Notes under the pieces: model-generated
Told to the model about the DNA's origin: nothing
The model's database searches: none
The model's input: the letters and a program-made list of their open reading frames with translations, nothing else
Position numbers and translations under genes: made by a program
In this document: piece after piece, positions 34,983 through 45,875 of the stretch
Position numbering within the stretch: position 1 is the stretch's first letter
How the letters are laid out: every line of letters starts with the position of its first letter
Source of the DNA: Deinandra increscens subsp. villosa
Taxonomy: Eukaryota; Streptophyta; Magnoliopsida; Asterales; Asteraceae
Direction of reading: 5' to 3'
Length of the DNA: 64,000 nt
NCBI GenBank assembly: GCA_039602395.1
Contig: JBCNJP010000203.1
Location: forward strand, 62,001 to 126,000

Positions 34983-35011
34983 TAACCGATATGTGCACCT
35001 CTATCTTGATT

Positions 35012-35539
35012 TCCTTTTGAAACCACTTTAGGTTTCCAGATTTGTTGTTTTGGTAAATCAGAATCTGATGAACCAGTCACAGTTGATTGTGACGAACAAC
35101 CTACAAATGGAACATTTTGAAAACGAGGAATAAATCTTCCTTGAGTTTTGAAAAATGTAGGTTGTGGAAATGCATCAAACACTCTGCCATATTCATCAAT
35201 GAACTGCGGTTTGGCAGTTTTACCAACATATGGAACCTTTTCTCTTCTTGAACTAGAAGCAGCAGTGACATGACAATCTTATGCTAGATGCCCTGTTTGT
35301 CGGCAATTGTAACACAAACGATTGTTTATGTTTCTTTTCTTTGGAACCTGCATAGCTTCACAAACATATTCATCTCCAAAATGATCATAAAAATTATCAT
35401 ATACCTGAAATCGATGATCATGAACCCATTTGGATGTCGGGCTCTTTGGAGTAGAATTGGATCCTCCAGAAGAATATTTAGCACCGTGTTGCTTCTTGGT
35501 CTCTGAATCAACATTCTTTACAAAAACTTCAGCAACTTT
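35012..35539 (-). pseudogene. CopA-2 Gag C-terminal extension with second zinc knuckle
   Basis: Continues the gag frame past a TGA at 35540-35542. It contains SGGSNSTPKSPTSKWVHDHR, a CCHC-like CYNCRQTGHLA*DC with an internal stop, and WKPKVVSKGNQ up to the hAT insertion. CopA-1 has the same order, so this part belonged to the protein. Two stops now separate it. Confidence 0.72.
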
Positions 35540-38195
35540 TCAAGCATCTACGCAATGTAGCGGGAATTCTTTATCAGAAAATATTTGTTCCGAACCCTTG
35601 AGTTTGTAGAACCTCTCGGGTTGAACTTTGTCAGCTTTAAAAACTTCTTTCTTTACTTGCTTCAGATTAACTTTCTTCAAATTCTGTTGCTGTTGAACCT
35701 TTGAAACATTCACATTAACCTGTTTCTTTTGAAATCCCAAACCTGTATATTTTCCAGAAACCTTCTCTTCTGAATCAGATGATTTATGCCCGTTCTTTGC
35801 AAGACGAGAAAATTCAGCTTTAACTTTCTTGAGATCTTTTAGAGCATTGATAATCGTTTCATCAATGTCAGCTTTTGAAGACGAAGACCCGGACACAACC
35901 TTTTGAGCTTCAGAAGCTTCAGTACTTTTGCTATCTTCCTTTTGCTTTTCTTCAACAGATTTGGAACCAACAAACTCAGAATAATCACCAATCTCAGCCT
36001 TGTCTTTCAAATCATGAACGCCTTCTTTGAGACTTCCTGGTGGCGAGACTGTCTTGTTAAACATCTTCTCAAAATTTTCATCTTTGGCCAGAAAACTTGT
36101 AAAAGATTGTGAATTAGTAACATTGTTCAAAAGACGTTTTGAATCAATGACTTCAATCTTTAATTCAGAAATTCTTTGATGAGCTTCAGCCAACTCTTTT
36201 TCTGTTGCAATGAGCTTCTTTGCCACTTTGTTAGTTTCATACTTTTGCAATCTTAACTCATCTAATCCGGCCACCAATTCCTTCTCGAGTTTATCTTCAT
36301 TTCTTTTCTGAATATCCAAATTTGCATTTTGCAACTTGTTCACTCTAACCAACTCCCTCTTCTCATCAAGTAACTTTTCCATATCAGTCTGATAAGATTG
36401 AATCTTAGTAGCTTGATCATCAGAAAGTTTAGTAAGAGTATCAAGTCTGGACTTTGATTTGTCAAAAAGATTTTGAAAATCGTTTGCTGTATCCTCAGCT
36501 TCATCTTTCCATTTCTTTACTTCTTTGACTAATTCAGCCTTTTCTTCAGACAATTTTGTAAATTTCTTTTCAAATTCCTGCTCAACACCTTGAAACTGCA
36601 ACTCTTTTTCAACTAACTCTGTCTGAAAAACTGAAAACTTTTCTTTTTGAGATTCTAACTCTTGGATCATACCTTCCAACTTTTCTCTATCAGCAACCAA
36701 ATCTTCTTTTTCCTTAACTAAACCTTGAATCATTTTATCTTTTTGAGAACAAAACTCACAGACAGATTCATAACCACTATTTCCATAACTACTAACATCT
36801 GAATCAGAATCTGTTATATCTTCTTCGTCATCACTGTGAACAATCTGAGCAACAAAACAAGACTCATCAGGAAAATCAGCAGCCCAATCATAACCTTCAT
36901 TCGATGTTTGTTCTTTTGATGCAGAAGAAATAGCAGTCAAAGCAATTTGAGGTGAAGCAGTTTTATCAGCTGTCTGAACCACCTTTTCTTTTGCGGGACA
37001 CTCACGAGCAAAATGACCATATTTGGAACATTTGAAACATTTGATCTGTGACTTATTCAAACCAAATTTGTCTCTTTGAAAAATAGATGTCGTTCCATGT
37101 TTCTTAATAAACCTTATACCTCTTTCAGTTAGCATAGCAAACTGCCACTCCAAATCTAATTTGTTCAACTGATCTTCATCCATATGATCTAAATCCTCTC
37201 TATATAGACAAGATTTACCAATTTGACTAAATATATCGCCAGAAGAAGATGATATAAATCCAGATAACAACGCAACTAAATCTTCAGCTGACTTCCCATA
37301 AATCGAATTAGCAGACGATCTATCAGGAGTAGTGAAACTGCACCCCCTTGATGAACTCTCATACTTTCCTGATCCATGATCAGCAACAAATGCTTTTTGA
37401 GGTGGATTTAACGAATTAACACCAAATGATTTAGACTTTGCATTGATACTTGCAGAATTTTGTCCATGATATAACTCAGGATTTTGTAATTGAGCAGTGG
37501 ACTTGTTTGAATTCATCATTTCCATTTCTCGAGCATGAAGCTTTCCAGTCAAATCATGAAATGATAATGTGGAATAGTCTTTGTCATGAGTAATCAACAA
37601 CACATAATTTTCCCATTTCTCTAGTAATGCTTCCATCAATTTCTCTTTCAATTCTTCCTCGGTCTTCTCACTCTTGACCACTTTCATCTCACTAATTAGA
37701 TGTGAAAATCTTGAAACAAGAGCAAAAATATTTTCTTTGTCGTATTGTTGAAAATTTTCAAATTCTTTTTTCAACACTTTCCTTCGACTCTTCTTATACT
37801 GATCATTGCCTTCACATCGAGCAGATAAAGCATCCCATAACTGTTTAGCCTTCTTGCAAGTACTGAATTGATGTAACAACTCAGTAGGTAAAGCCATGGT
37901 AAGATAACCATAAACTTTTTGTTCAAGTTCATAACTTCTTCGTTCATCCTTATCAAAATCTTGAATCTCTTTATATTCTCCATTGTCAGTTGGACGCACA
38001 TACAGCGTTCGAATCGGAATCCACAAATCAATATCATTTATGCTGATGTATGCAGAAAAACGTTGCTTCCAAATTTTGATAATCTTCCAATTTTAACAAC
38101 TTGGGAACTTTCTGACTTGTTCCTATTTCATTATCAAAATTGAGCATAGCTTGTACCGTGCTTTGCATAGCCGCAAACGCTTGAAAATCGGACAT
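35540..38195 (-). pseudogene. CopA-2 Gag (UBN2-type, CCHC, coiled coil), one frameshift
   Basis: ATG at 38195 starts MSDFQAFAAMQSTVQAML. One extra A in an A-run near 38071 shifts the frame; beyond it 828 codons are open to TGA at 35540. In that open part the UBN2 capsid domain covers residues 20-175 (YLTMALPTELLHQF, LMEALLEKWENYVLLITHDK). The zinc knuckle CFKCSKYGHFAREC is at 330-343, an acidic serine-rich patch at 398-420, a long predicted coiled coil at about 425-635, and a lysine-rich tail follows. A coiled coil of some 200 residues is unusual for a Copia Gag. It would form particles and package RNA; no enzymatic domain is present. Confidence 0.88.
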
Positions 38196-38404
38196 TTTTC
38201 ACCGAAAATAATACTTCAAAAACTTTGAACTCAAAAACGAAGGTCTTCCAAGCGGATTTTGGGGGTCAAAACTAGACGGTACTAGCCATAGGCAGGTACA
38301 AGTCCTAGATCTCGGAAAGACGAACGTTTTGGCTGGTATTGGGTTCCGTAACTCCAAACGGTTTGCAAGTTACGTCAGTTTTAGTGACGGTCACTTTTCT
38401 GCCA

Positions 38405-38700
38405 GCGGACCAAAACAAATTCAGCGGACCAGATTCCGGATCAGTGTTAAACTGCGGACCAGATAAAACCCAGCGGACTAGATGATATTCAGCGGACCAG
38501 AATTGAACTTGCGGATCAGAATTGAACTAGCGGACCAGATGCGGACCATATATCTTCAGCGGATCAGATGTTGATACGGCGGACCAAATTTTGGTACGGC
38601 GGACCAAATGATACGCTGTAACTGCCACGGACCAGATTGATGAAGATTGCCTGCGCGGACCAACCGGCGGACCAGGTGTTCCTTGAGCGGACCAGACGCG
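38405..38700 (-). repeat. GCGGACCAG motif cluster in CopA-2 leader
   Basis: About fifteen copies of GCGGACCA(G/A) or close variants in 300 bases between the gag ATG and the primer site, the same position as the GCGTACCA cluster in CopA-1. Spacing is irregular. Confidence 0.82.
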
Positions 38701-38815
38701 TTTCACACGAATTTCGATGGATTTTTCGAATTTTTGACGTATTGAGCAACCCCAAGCTTTCTTCTCTCTAAAACTCCGAAAATTGATCAAAAACACAGCA
38801 GTAGAGCAACCAAAA

Positions 38816-38827
38816 GCTCTGATACCA
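38816..38827 (-). promoter_or_regulatory. CopA-2 primer binding site
   Basis: TGGTATCAGAGC on the minus strand, two bases after the 5' LTR end; complementary to initiator-methionine tRNA. Confidence 0.92.
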
Positions 38828-38829
38828 CT

Positions 38830-39185
38830 TGTAGAAATGAGATACGATCTTACTACTGCGTGTATCAATCAATCATAGCAACAACGGATGTAAATAAGAG
38901 AATTCTTATTGATCACTTGAAGATACAATGAAGTTCTCTCTAGTTTCTCTCTCTAGAAACACACACAGAAAGGTGTAGAATGACGGAAGTGTTTCAACTC
39001 GTTCGTTTCTTGCACATTCTAACACACAGCTATTTATAGTTAGTGACATAGCACCCAGCGTACCAACCTGGTACGCCGGACCATATGGTACGCCACCAAC
39101 CAAATAGACACTACAACTCACTCTAAGACATGCTCACATAGATACAATACACGAGACACTCATAGCATAGGAATATGCTCTAACA
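38830..39185 (-). repeat. CopA-2 5' LTR
   Basis: 356 bases, nearly identical to 29633-30004 except for one missing palindromic unit near 39075. The TATA box TATAAATA lies at 39031-39038 on the minus strand. TSD TATTT follows. Confidence 0.95.
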
Positions 39186-39190
39186 TATTT

Positions 39191-40104
39191 ATGTACATAT
39201 TTTAGACTCGCATCTATGATACAATCGTTGGACCTTGTATTCCTCGTGCCCGGTGACGTTATAGTTTTTCCGCCCATTGCAATCTGTGAGTTGATAGCTT
39301 TTCCCTACTTTTATTTAACTGTTTTGGGGTGTACATGAACCATGTCTTGTTGTTGTTACTTGTTACTGTGCTTAGGTATTTATTACCGTGTTATAAATTT
39401 ACTGCATGTTACGTGACGTTCATGACAGATTAGTACGGTTAATTTAGGTCCGTGTGGGGCCACAAAGACATATATTGCACCAGTACAGCTGTAGAGGTAG
39501 ATCTAGGTGTCTCATACCCGTTCTTATTGATCCATTAGGGGTCGGGTGATGGCGTATATGCCTAGTCATGGGGAGCGGTGACGGCCACTGGACCGTTTAC
39601 CCCTCTCGCGTGCTGGTTTACCCATAGGAATTTATAGCAGGCACAGTGTTTTTGGAAACAAGTTTTGGTTGTAAAAATGAGTCAAATGCGCTACGACTCA
39701 CCAACAACTTTTCGTTGTTGACGTCGTTTTGGTTCATGTGCAGGTAAGTAAAGCTATGATGGAAATCACGTTGTGGTTTTGGGACGAGATGGTGTTTTAG
39801 GTTTTGGGGATTATCTTGTTATTATGTCGTTTTTGTTACTGTCATGACTATCTTGTGTTGTTTGTTTGTGCCCTCACCGTACTTGTAGCCTTAGGGTGTC
39901 CCTGGGCTTAGTTTATTTTTTTTAGCATGTATGTAAGATTTAACATAATCTATGTTATAGCCGACATGGCTCTAGTTATGTTTGTTGGATGGGTCGTCCG
40001 TTGTTGTGAGCCTTTGTTTACTCTTGTATCTATCTGTTTGCTTTCGTAAGTTCTGATACGGGCGGCCGGTCCCACTCTCCACTCCCCGCGTCTGGCAGGG
40101 CGCG
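39191..40104 (+). repeat. Tek-2 5' LTR, part 2
   Basis: Continuation of 28059-29627 after CopA-2. No motif cluster or gene is visible. It ends in GGCAGGGCGCG, whose last five bases are the target duplication of the nested solo LTR. Confidence 0.78.
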
Positions 40105-42766
40105 TGTGACACCCGAGAATTCCAAGGTTAACTTCCGTTAGACAATCTCCGTTAGTTACTTCATAAGTGTTAACTTAAGTAACTAATGCATAACTAGGCC
40201 GAATACGTCCACGACCTTTGGTTGATCACCGAACCCGCCCATATGTGTTATGTGCTTATTTATTGTCCTTATGTGTGCAATGTGATTTAAATACATGACT
40301 TAGTATTGTGAATTGCATGACAAATTGTAAATACTTGATTATGTGGAAAACTTGTCTTTTTGGTCGCCAGCGAAACTACCGGGCGAAACTGTAGTGTCGC
40401 CCGGTAGCCAGCTGAACTACTCGATCAACATGTGACCAGAGCTAGTTTCGCCTGGCCAGCGAAACTGCCAGCGAAACTAGCCTCTGATATAAATAATCTT
40501 AATAAACCCTAATAGCCTCATTTGCTCAAACCACACAACAAACACACACACACTCTCCTCTCTGATTTCGGCCAAGGCAAAGAGGTCACCAAAGTATCGA
40601 TTTCCAGTCCCTGAATCATCATCCATCATCATCTAAATCATCCCGTGAGTCCCAAACCTTGAGTTCTTATGTTTGCTTTAGGTTTTTTATTAAAAAGCAT
40701 GCTAGAATCTTCATGTTAACGCTTGAAATTGAATCTGAGATGTTGTACATGTTAGATCTATCAGAAAGTCATCAACTTTACGTCCCATAATCATCCATGC
40801 TATAGATCTAGGTAAATTAGGTCATTTATGTGATTTTTGCCAAAACTGAGAATTGACGATGATATGTATGTTATGAGCTGATAAAAATGTTTGTTTTATG
40901 CCTAGGAATGATTATCTATGCCTAGTTATAACGTATGTGCATTTCAGAGAGCAACAGATTGATTTTTAGGCTGGAAAACCCTTTTTTCGCGACTAGCGAA
41001 ACTGCATGATCATCTAGCGAAACTAAGGCAATCTTCAACCAGCAAAACTGTGTAAACTATTTGAAATCGTATGCGGCGAAACTACTAGCGAAACTAGTAG
41101 TGTCGCCGTGAATTTTTGTGCATGATTTACTCGCGAAATTGCTTGCGAAACTAGACCTTGACCAATGTCCCTGAACGAAAGTTCAAATCAGTTTCGAGAG
41201 AAACTAGCTAGCGAAACTATGCCAGTTTCGAGAGAAACTAGCTAGCGACACTATGCCGGTTTCCAGCGAAACTAACTAGCGAAACTGAGCCATCAGTTTC
41301 GGAGAACCTAGTTAGCGAAACTGTGCTAGTCCGAACCTCACTAGTTCCGGGCGAAACTAGCTTAGCGAAACTGCTATGTGCCTAGCGAAACTGCTGCCTG
41401 TTTGTATAGAATTTGCTAAGTGTTGCACCATGCTAAGTTTTATATGCTATGCCACGACTTATATGCTTATGCTATGATGAAACATGTTATGATTCCTGTA
41501 ATATGTGAACCCTTGTTTATGATCAACCATTTGTGCCGCGTGTCGTTATGTCGTGTCATAGTTCCAACGTGCTATGTTATGGGCCATAGTGGCGTTAAGT
41601 TAAAAAAAAATAGACACAACCTAATACTTAAGACCTTAATGTGATTATTAGGTCTTCTTTAGCAAAACATAATCTGGATTATTGAAGTGTAAGCCGAGCA
41701 ACCTAAGGTGAGTTTCACAAACCCTTTACTTGTGAGCCCGTTTGGGTCACAACGAACATACTAAACGGAAAACAACGCTGACAATTGGAGGTATTGCCTA
41801 ATGGGATACCTGTTATGGAAGTTGGAGTGTTTTATGGGGAACACTTGCAACTGTCCATCCTTGGGGTTTCAAATGAAATCCGGAACCAACTATTATGACA
41901 CTTAAACTCTTTTTGGGATTTCCGATGAAATCCGGAATAAACATTTCAATATGACTAGAGTAGGTTAAAGTCTAAACCAAATGATATCACATGATTTCTA
42001 AGGATGCTTAAAAACTTAAAGACCTCAACTTAGTACTGATGATCTGGAAAGCGAGGGGATGTTGGGTAGATCTACTGAGGGTCTGACAAACCCTGCTCCG
42101 CGGTACACAAATGTGTAACCAACCGGCCGGGGGCCGAACGGAGTACAATATCAGCATGTTCTTAGTTGTGGGCATCCCAAATGGGACACAACTGGAGGCA
42201 CAAACCAACGGCAAATGCCGCACACTGTTACGTCAGCTTTCAGCCCTAGTACGACTTCCTTAGTGCATGGAAACCGGATTAGCTACCCGCGATATCGGTT
42301 GACTGCTTTAACTTTTACATAACTAGTGCATATTCAGTAAACAAACTCTTGGCAATGTTTTGCAAAACCATACTACTTATATATGTTGATACATACGATT
42401 ATTGAGACTGGGCCAATGCATGTCATGCTCACCGTGAACTCACCAACCGTTAGGTTGACACTTGTGTGGTTTTCACTTTTGCAGATCGTTGAAGAGTATC
42501 CGCTGAAGGTTGGCATGGCACGTGAAGACTTAAATTTTACTAAACTTAACTTGGGAATTTAGATACAATGACTTGTTTATGTAAAGCACGTGGTTAGTGC
42601 TAAGACAATTATTTTTCCGCTGCGTTCATTTTAGAAACTGTTTTTATTATTAATGCTTGAACTTCACTCTGGTTCATTTAGTATTTGTAACTAATGGTTG
42701 TGGTCCTGGTCTGCGTGCACCCCTTAACGGTATAAACTCCGTTAGTGGTTATTTGGGGGTGTGACA
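40105..42766 (+). mobile_element. 2.66 kb solo LTR (Tekay-like) nested in Tek-2 LTR
   Basis: Starts TGTGACACCCGAG and ends GGGGGTGTGACA, with inverted termini TGTGACAC and GTGTGACA. TSD GCGCG lies at 40100-40104 and 42767-42771. No primer site or gene is inside. A TATA-like GATATAAATAA sits near 40486, between two parts of a dense AGCGAAACT motif array. Size and ends fit the Tekay type. Confidence 0.9.
40368..41395 (+). repeat. AGCGAAACT motif array in the 2.66 kb solo LTR
   Basis: At least 25 copies of (A/G)GCGAAACT or close variants in about 1 kb, densest at 40980-41395. Some are fused into dyads such as AGTTTCGAGAGAAACT (41190-41240, twice), and reverse copies such as GTGTCGCC occur. Intervening sequence is unrelated between copies. 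Confidence 0.88.
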
Positions 42767-42789
42767 GCGCGGCGGGGCGGGGTGTGATA
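42767..42789 (+). repeat. Tek-2 5' LTR, final bases
   Basis: GCGCGGCGGGGCGGGGTGTGATA closes the LTR. The expected terminal CA is TA, a one-base decay. Confidence 0.65.
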
Positions 42790-42792
42790 GGT

Positions 42793-42805
42793 TGGTATCA
42801 GAGCC
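42793..42805 (+). promoter_or_regulatory. Tek-2 primer binding site
   Basis: TGGTATCAGAGCC, shortly after the LTR end; same tRNA match as Tek-1. Confidence 0.88.
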
Positions 42806-42893
42806 CAAGGTTCCAGCAGATTAGATGACTCTTAGAGCCACTGAGCTTGAACCTATAAGAACTCTTAGGCTAAGCATGGTGCTAAGTCTAGGA

Positions 42894-43215
42894 CTTAGGT
42901 GGACGTTTGTTTGCTAGGGAGTAATTAAGGTTTAGTGTAAGGTCGGTAGTGATTTCAGCCTTGCCAACTGCCATCCCTACCCACAGGTGCACTAAGACTT
43001 AGTGAACCATAGCAAGCACATGAAAACTGATAGTCATTCCTTGTTAAGTGTTGACCTAGGTGGAAATTCGTGAGTTAGGAGGATATCAAGGATTAGTGTA
43101 AGGTCGGTGGTAGTTTCAGCCTTGCAAACTGACATTCCTACCCACAGGTGCACTAACACTTGGTGAGCCCTAGCAAGCCTACCTAAGCTGATGGTTATTC
43201 TGTGTGCATGGGTAA
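42894..43215 (+). repeat. Tandem duplication of about 160 bp in Tek-2 leader
   Basis: Two diverged copies share GTGTAAGGTCGGT, TTTCAGCCTTGC, CCTACCCACAGGTGCACTAA and TAGCAAGC in order. They lie between the primer site and the uORF. Confidence 0.8.
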
Positions 43216-43276
43216 TAGGAAACATCGTCCTTAGTGTGAGTTAGGGTAACGGTACCCTAGGCATGCATGGGATTAT

Positions 43277-44302
43277 TTGATTATAAATTGCGGTACTGAC
43301 TTTTCATCTGGACCGGTCATTCCATTGAGCCCTGATTCATTGGGCTATGTCGTGTCTCCCTCTGCGTTTATTCGGAACACCCCTCATCGGGAGGAGCAGC
43401 CGCTGGAACTTTCGCAACCGTCGCGGAAGCGTATTGGAGCTCGCATGCCCGTTCGTCCTCAACCCCAGATCCAGCTGACCCAGGATGAGATTGAGGTGGG
43501 TTTTACCATCGCTGCTGCTGCACCATTGGTTAACCTGGACGACTACGAGGATGAGCCTGGGGAGCAGGCCGACGAGGTGGAGCCACCACCTGAGATTCCG
43601 GAGCCTCAGCAGTCTGGTAACCATCTGGTTATCGAACTTTCGGCAGGACATTCTGTCAGTTACCACTCGTAGCACCATGAAAACCACGTCTACGGATCCC
43701 CCGCTTATGCGCCATCGAGCTATGCTATTAGAGTTGATGATGGCGCAGACGAGTCTGAGCCTATGGTTGAGGTCCCGATCGTCACGGCTGCCGCCGTTGT
43801 GGCTGGACAGCCTATTCCACCACCACCACCCCCTCCTTATGCCATGGACCCCCGTGATCCCTACATTGCTGCCCGTATGGACGCCCAGTAGGCTGTCCTA
43901 GTTTCTGATCGTTATTTCTTCCCAGCACTGTAGCGATCTTATAGTTCTCATGCCCCGATGTACCCACCCCATGTTGATCCCTACTATGCTCGTCCCCCAT
44001 CACCATTACCATACGTGATGCCATCTTACCCGTATGCTCTGTACGCACCCTATGTTGAGCTTCATCGTGCATCTTATTCTATCCCTTCTTACCCATTTCC
44101 TTATTCACCATATCGTGAGGCCGCTGGACCTAGTTCGCCTGATGTTGCTGCTTTGGTGGAGCAGAACCGCGCGCTAGCAAAGGAGAATGAGGAGGTCAGG
44201 AAGAGGGAAAAGAGCATGGCGAAGATGTTATTGAAGGCTTCGTCTGCATTTGGGGAGGCAGCTAGACTTGGACTTGGCCTGGGGAAGAAGAAACACCGTT
44301 GA
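43277..44302 (+). pseudogene. Tek-2 upstream ORF (proline-rich, helical C-terminus)
   Basis: Frames at 43277-43672 and 43958-44302, with intervening sequence in other frames, look like one broken protein. It has an acidic, proline-rich N-terminal half, a run of prolines (PPPPPPPYAMDPRDPY), tyrosine/proline-rich repeats (YPYALYAPYVE, YPFPYSPYRE), and a charged helix (LVEQNRALAKENEEVRKREK) ending in GLGKKKHR. Position and layout match the Tek-1 uORF, though the sequences do not align by eye. Function unknown. Confidence 0.55.
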
Positions 44303-45011
44303 TGGGATCTTGCTTGTGTTGGTGTTGGGATCGTGTGGTGACTTTGTTATGGTTAATTGTGAATGTGTTTCATCTCTTCTGATGATTTATGTTTGTCTTG
44401 TTATGTTGTTCTTGTTTCAGTTGTATTTGTGGTTTCCAGACTTGTATTGTTCTAGTTGTAAGCACTTATGTTGTGTTCGATTCTGGTTGTGTTCAGTCTA
44501 AGTGTTGAACTTTGTAAGACTTTGATGGTGTTATGAAAGTTTAAGTGTTGTTATATTATTTACGGAATTGGTACTAGATTATTATGTACCTAGGATATTG
44601 TAGCTTGATGAAGCTAGGAGTAAGTGATACCTTGAGTAGGAATTGCTTAAGACTCCTCGTATCCTTTGTTTCTTGTGACAGTCATGACGGTGCTTAGTTT
44701 CGTGAGCCCTCCCCTATTCCAGGTTGTATCGGACGGGTGTTCCCTCCTTAGATCCCCGAGACATGGAACGGAAGCGATGCTTCTCGTAGATCCATACCGT
44801 GGGGGCAAGACCGAAGCAAGCACTTATTCCCCGTTTATGCGAAAACCCTTGTGGAGTATGGTCCGTGTCACAGATGCGTTCTAGTTGAGTCTAAATGAAC
44901 CTTTATGTTGATTCTAATAGGGCATCTCGCCTTACTTTCAGTCGATGATGAAGGCCGGTGTTAGCAAGACCACCGGAAGAAGGAACATCAAAATACTGAG
45001 ATCTTCAGAAA
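44303..45011 (+). other. Spacer between Tek-2 uORF and gag
   Basis: About 700 bases with no convincing gene. It ends with CTTACTTTCAG at 44931-44941, a good splice-acceptor match, so this may be an intron of a spliced uORF-gag transcript. Tek-1 has a shorter spacer (19088-19327). Confidence 0.45.
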
Positions 45012-45582
45012 GAAGATGATGAAGACAACCGCTCGCTACATGTTGTAGATGGGAAGGATGAAAATCCTCTTACTTCAGAACAAAAGCGTGAAAAGGAGCA
45101 AGAAGAGCGATTCCAGAAATTGATCGCTGACGGGATTGCTGCTGCATTCCCAAATCTAGTTGCTCAAGAAAAGAGGATAGCAGTAGAGAAGGATGACAAA
45201 GAAAAGCAAGACCCCTTATATGCTGAAAGGACCGAGTCAAGTCACCATCGTAGGTCCAAGTCTGGGAGGCCCAAGGTTGTCAGGGTCGAGTCATCTGCTA
45301 GTTCTGGGAGCGAGCCTAAGAGGCGTCGCGATTACAGTCCCGATTCGTACAACTCGAAAGACCATGAGCACAATAGGGATAGAAAAGAGAAAAGGAGAGC
45401 CGGGGAGAAAGGCTGCAGTTATAAGACTTTCATGGCCAGCAAGCCTGGTACTTTTAGAGGAGACAAGAGCGCTACTGAAGCTCTTAACTGGCTAGATAAA
45501 GTCGAAGGGGTACTAGAAATCAGTGAGTGTGCTGAGAAGGACAAAGTGAGGTTTGCATCCCAGTCGTTTAAAGGTCCAGCTC
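45012..45582 (+). pseudogene. Tek-2 Gag N-terminal part, cut by CopB
   Basis: Open from EDDEDNRSLHVVDGKDENP. It is charged and basic (RRSKSGRPKVVRVE, KRRRDYSPDSYNSK), then enters the retrotransposon gag domain with GCSYKTFMASKPGTFRG, ATEALNWLDKVEGVLEIS and FASQSFKGPAL, where CopB starts. In the family a tryptophan pair follows, so the cut lies inside the capsid domain. Confidence 0.82.
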
Positions 45583-45875
45583 TGTTGATACCTGATATGT
45601 GCGTCGTGTGAAGTATCAAGCAAGTTCAAAGATCAAGTCAACTAGGTCTGGCCGAACTAGGTCCGAACCTGAAGTTCGGACTGGCCGAACCTGAGGTTCG
45701 GCCGAAGCTCGGACCAGCGGGTATATATAGGTCTATTCTCTGTGTCAATTTTCTAAGTGTTACTAAGTGTTACTGATTGTAATTGTACTTTTTGATCAAT
45801 AAAACAATCGGTTAATTATGTTTCGATGTCCGATTAGCTAGATCGAGTAGACGATCCATTGCTCACGCATTTTCA
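45583..45875 (+). repeat. CopB 5' LTR
   Basis: 293 bases, TGTTGATACC...GCATTTTCA. A TATA box TATATATAG lies at 45722-45730, right after palindromic GTTCGG sites (45640-45715). Confidence 0.75.

Larger units (their letters stand above)
31722..35003 (+). mobile_element. hAT DNA transposon, apparently complete
   Basis: The 3282-bp element has terminal inverted repeats TAGAGGTGCACAT (13 bp, perfect) and an 8-bp target duplication TCTTGATT at 31714-31721 and 35004-35011, both diagnostic for hAT. One uninterrupted transposase frame fills the middle. Subterminal zones on both sides are packed with GAACCGGTCC-type repeats. It sits near the end of CopA-2 gag. Clean ends and an open frame suggest a young, possibly autonomous copy. 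Confidence 0.96.
29633..39185 (-). mobile_element. CopA-2: gag-only Copia-type element with hAT insert
   Basis: LTRs at 38830-39185 (5') and 29633-30004 (3') with TSD TATTT at 29628-29632 and 39186-39190. Reading on the minus strand: 5' LTR, initiator-Met primer site, motif-rich leader, a gag of almost 900 codons, a second zinc knuckle, a 1.7 kb 3' UTR with the triple stem-loop, purine tract, 3' LTR. Without the hAT element (3.29 kb with its duplication) it is about 6.26 kb. There is no room for, and no trace of, protease, integrase or RT. It resembles the terminal-repeat elements with a GAG domain (TR-GAG) described in plants. Confidence 0.94.
28059..45582 (+). mobile_element. Tek-2: Tekay-type element, 5' part only, heavily interrupted
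   Basis: Begins with LTR TGTAACACTCTG at 28059 and, after two nested insertions, ends the LTR at about 42789 before a primer site. A leader, uORF and gag N-terminus follow until CopB interrupts at 45583. Removing CopA-2 and the solo LTR leaves an LTR of about 2.5 kb, normal for Tekay. The gag fragment GCSYKTFMASKP...ALNWLDKVEGVL matches the Tek-1 gag motif CSYKTF. Pol is beyond the window or lost. Confidence 0.82.

Noticed and set aside
40368..41395. AGCGAAACT, GCGGACCA and related clusters as CRISPR-like arrays
   Set aside because: Units are 8-17 bases with irregular spacing in a eukaryotic LTR; there are no uniform spacers and no cas genes.
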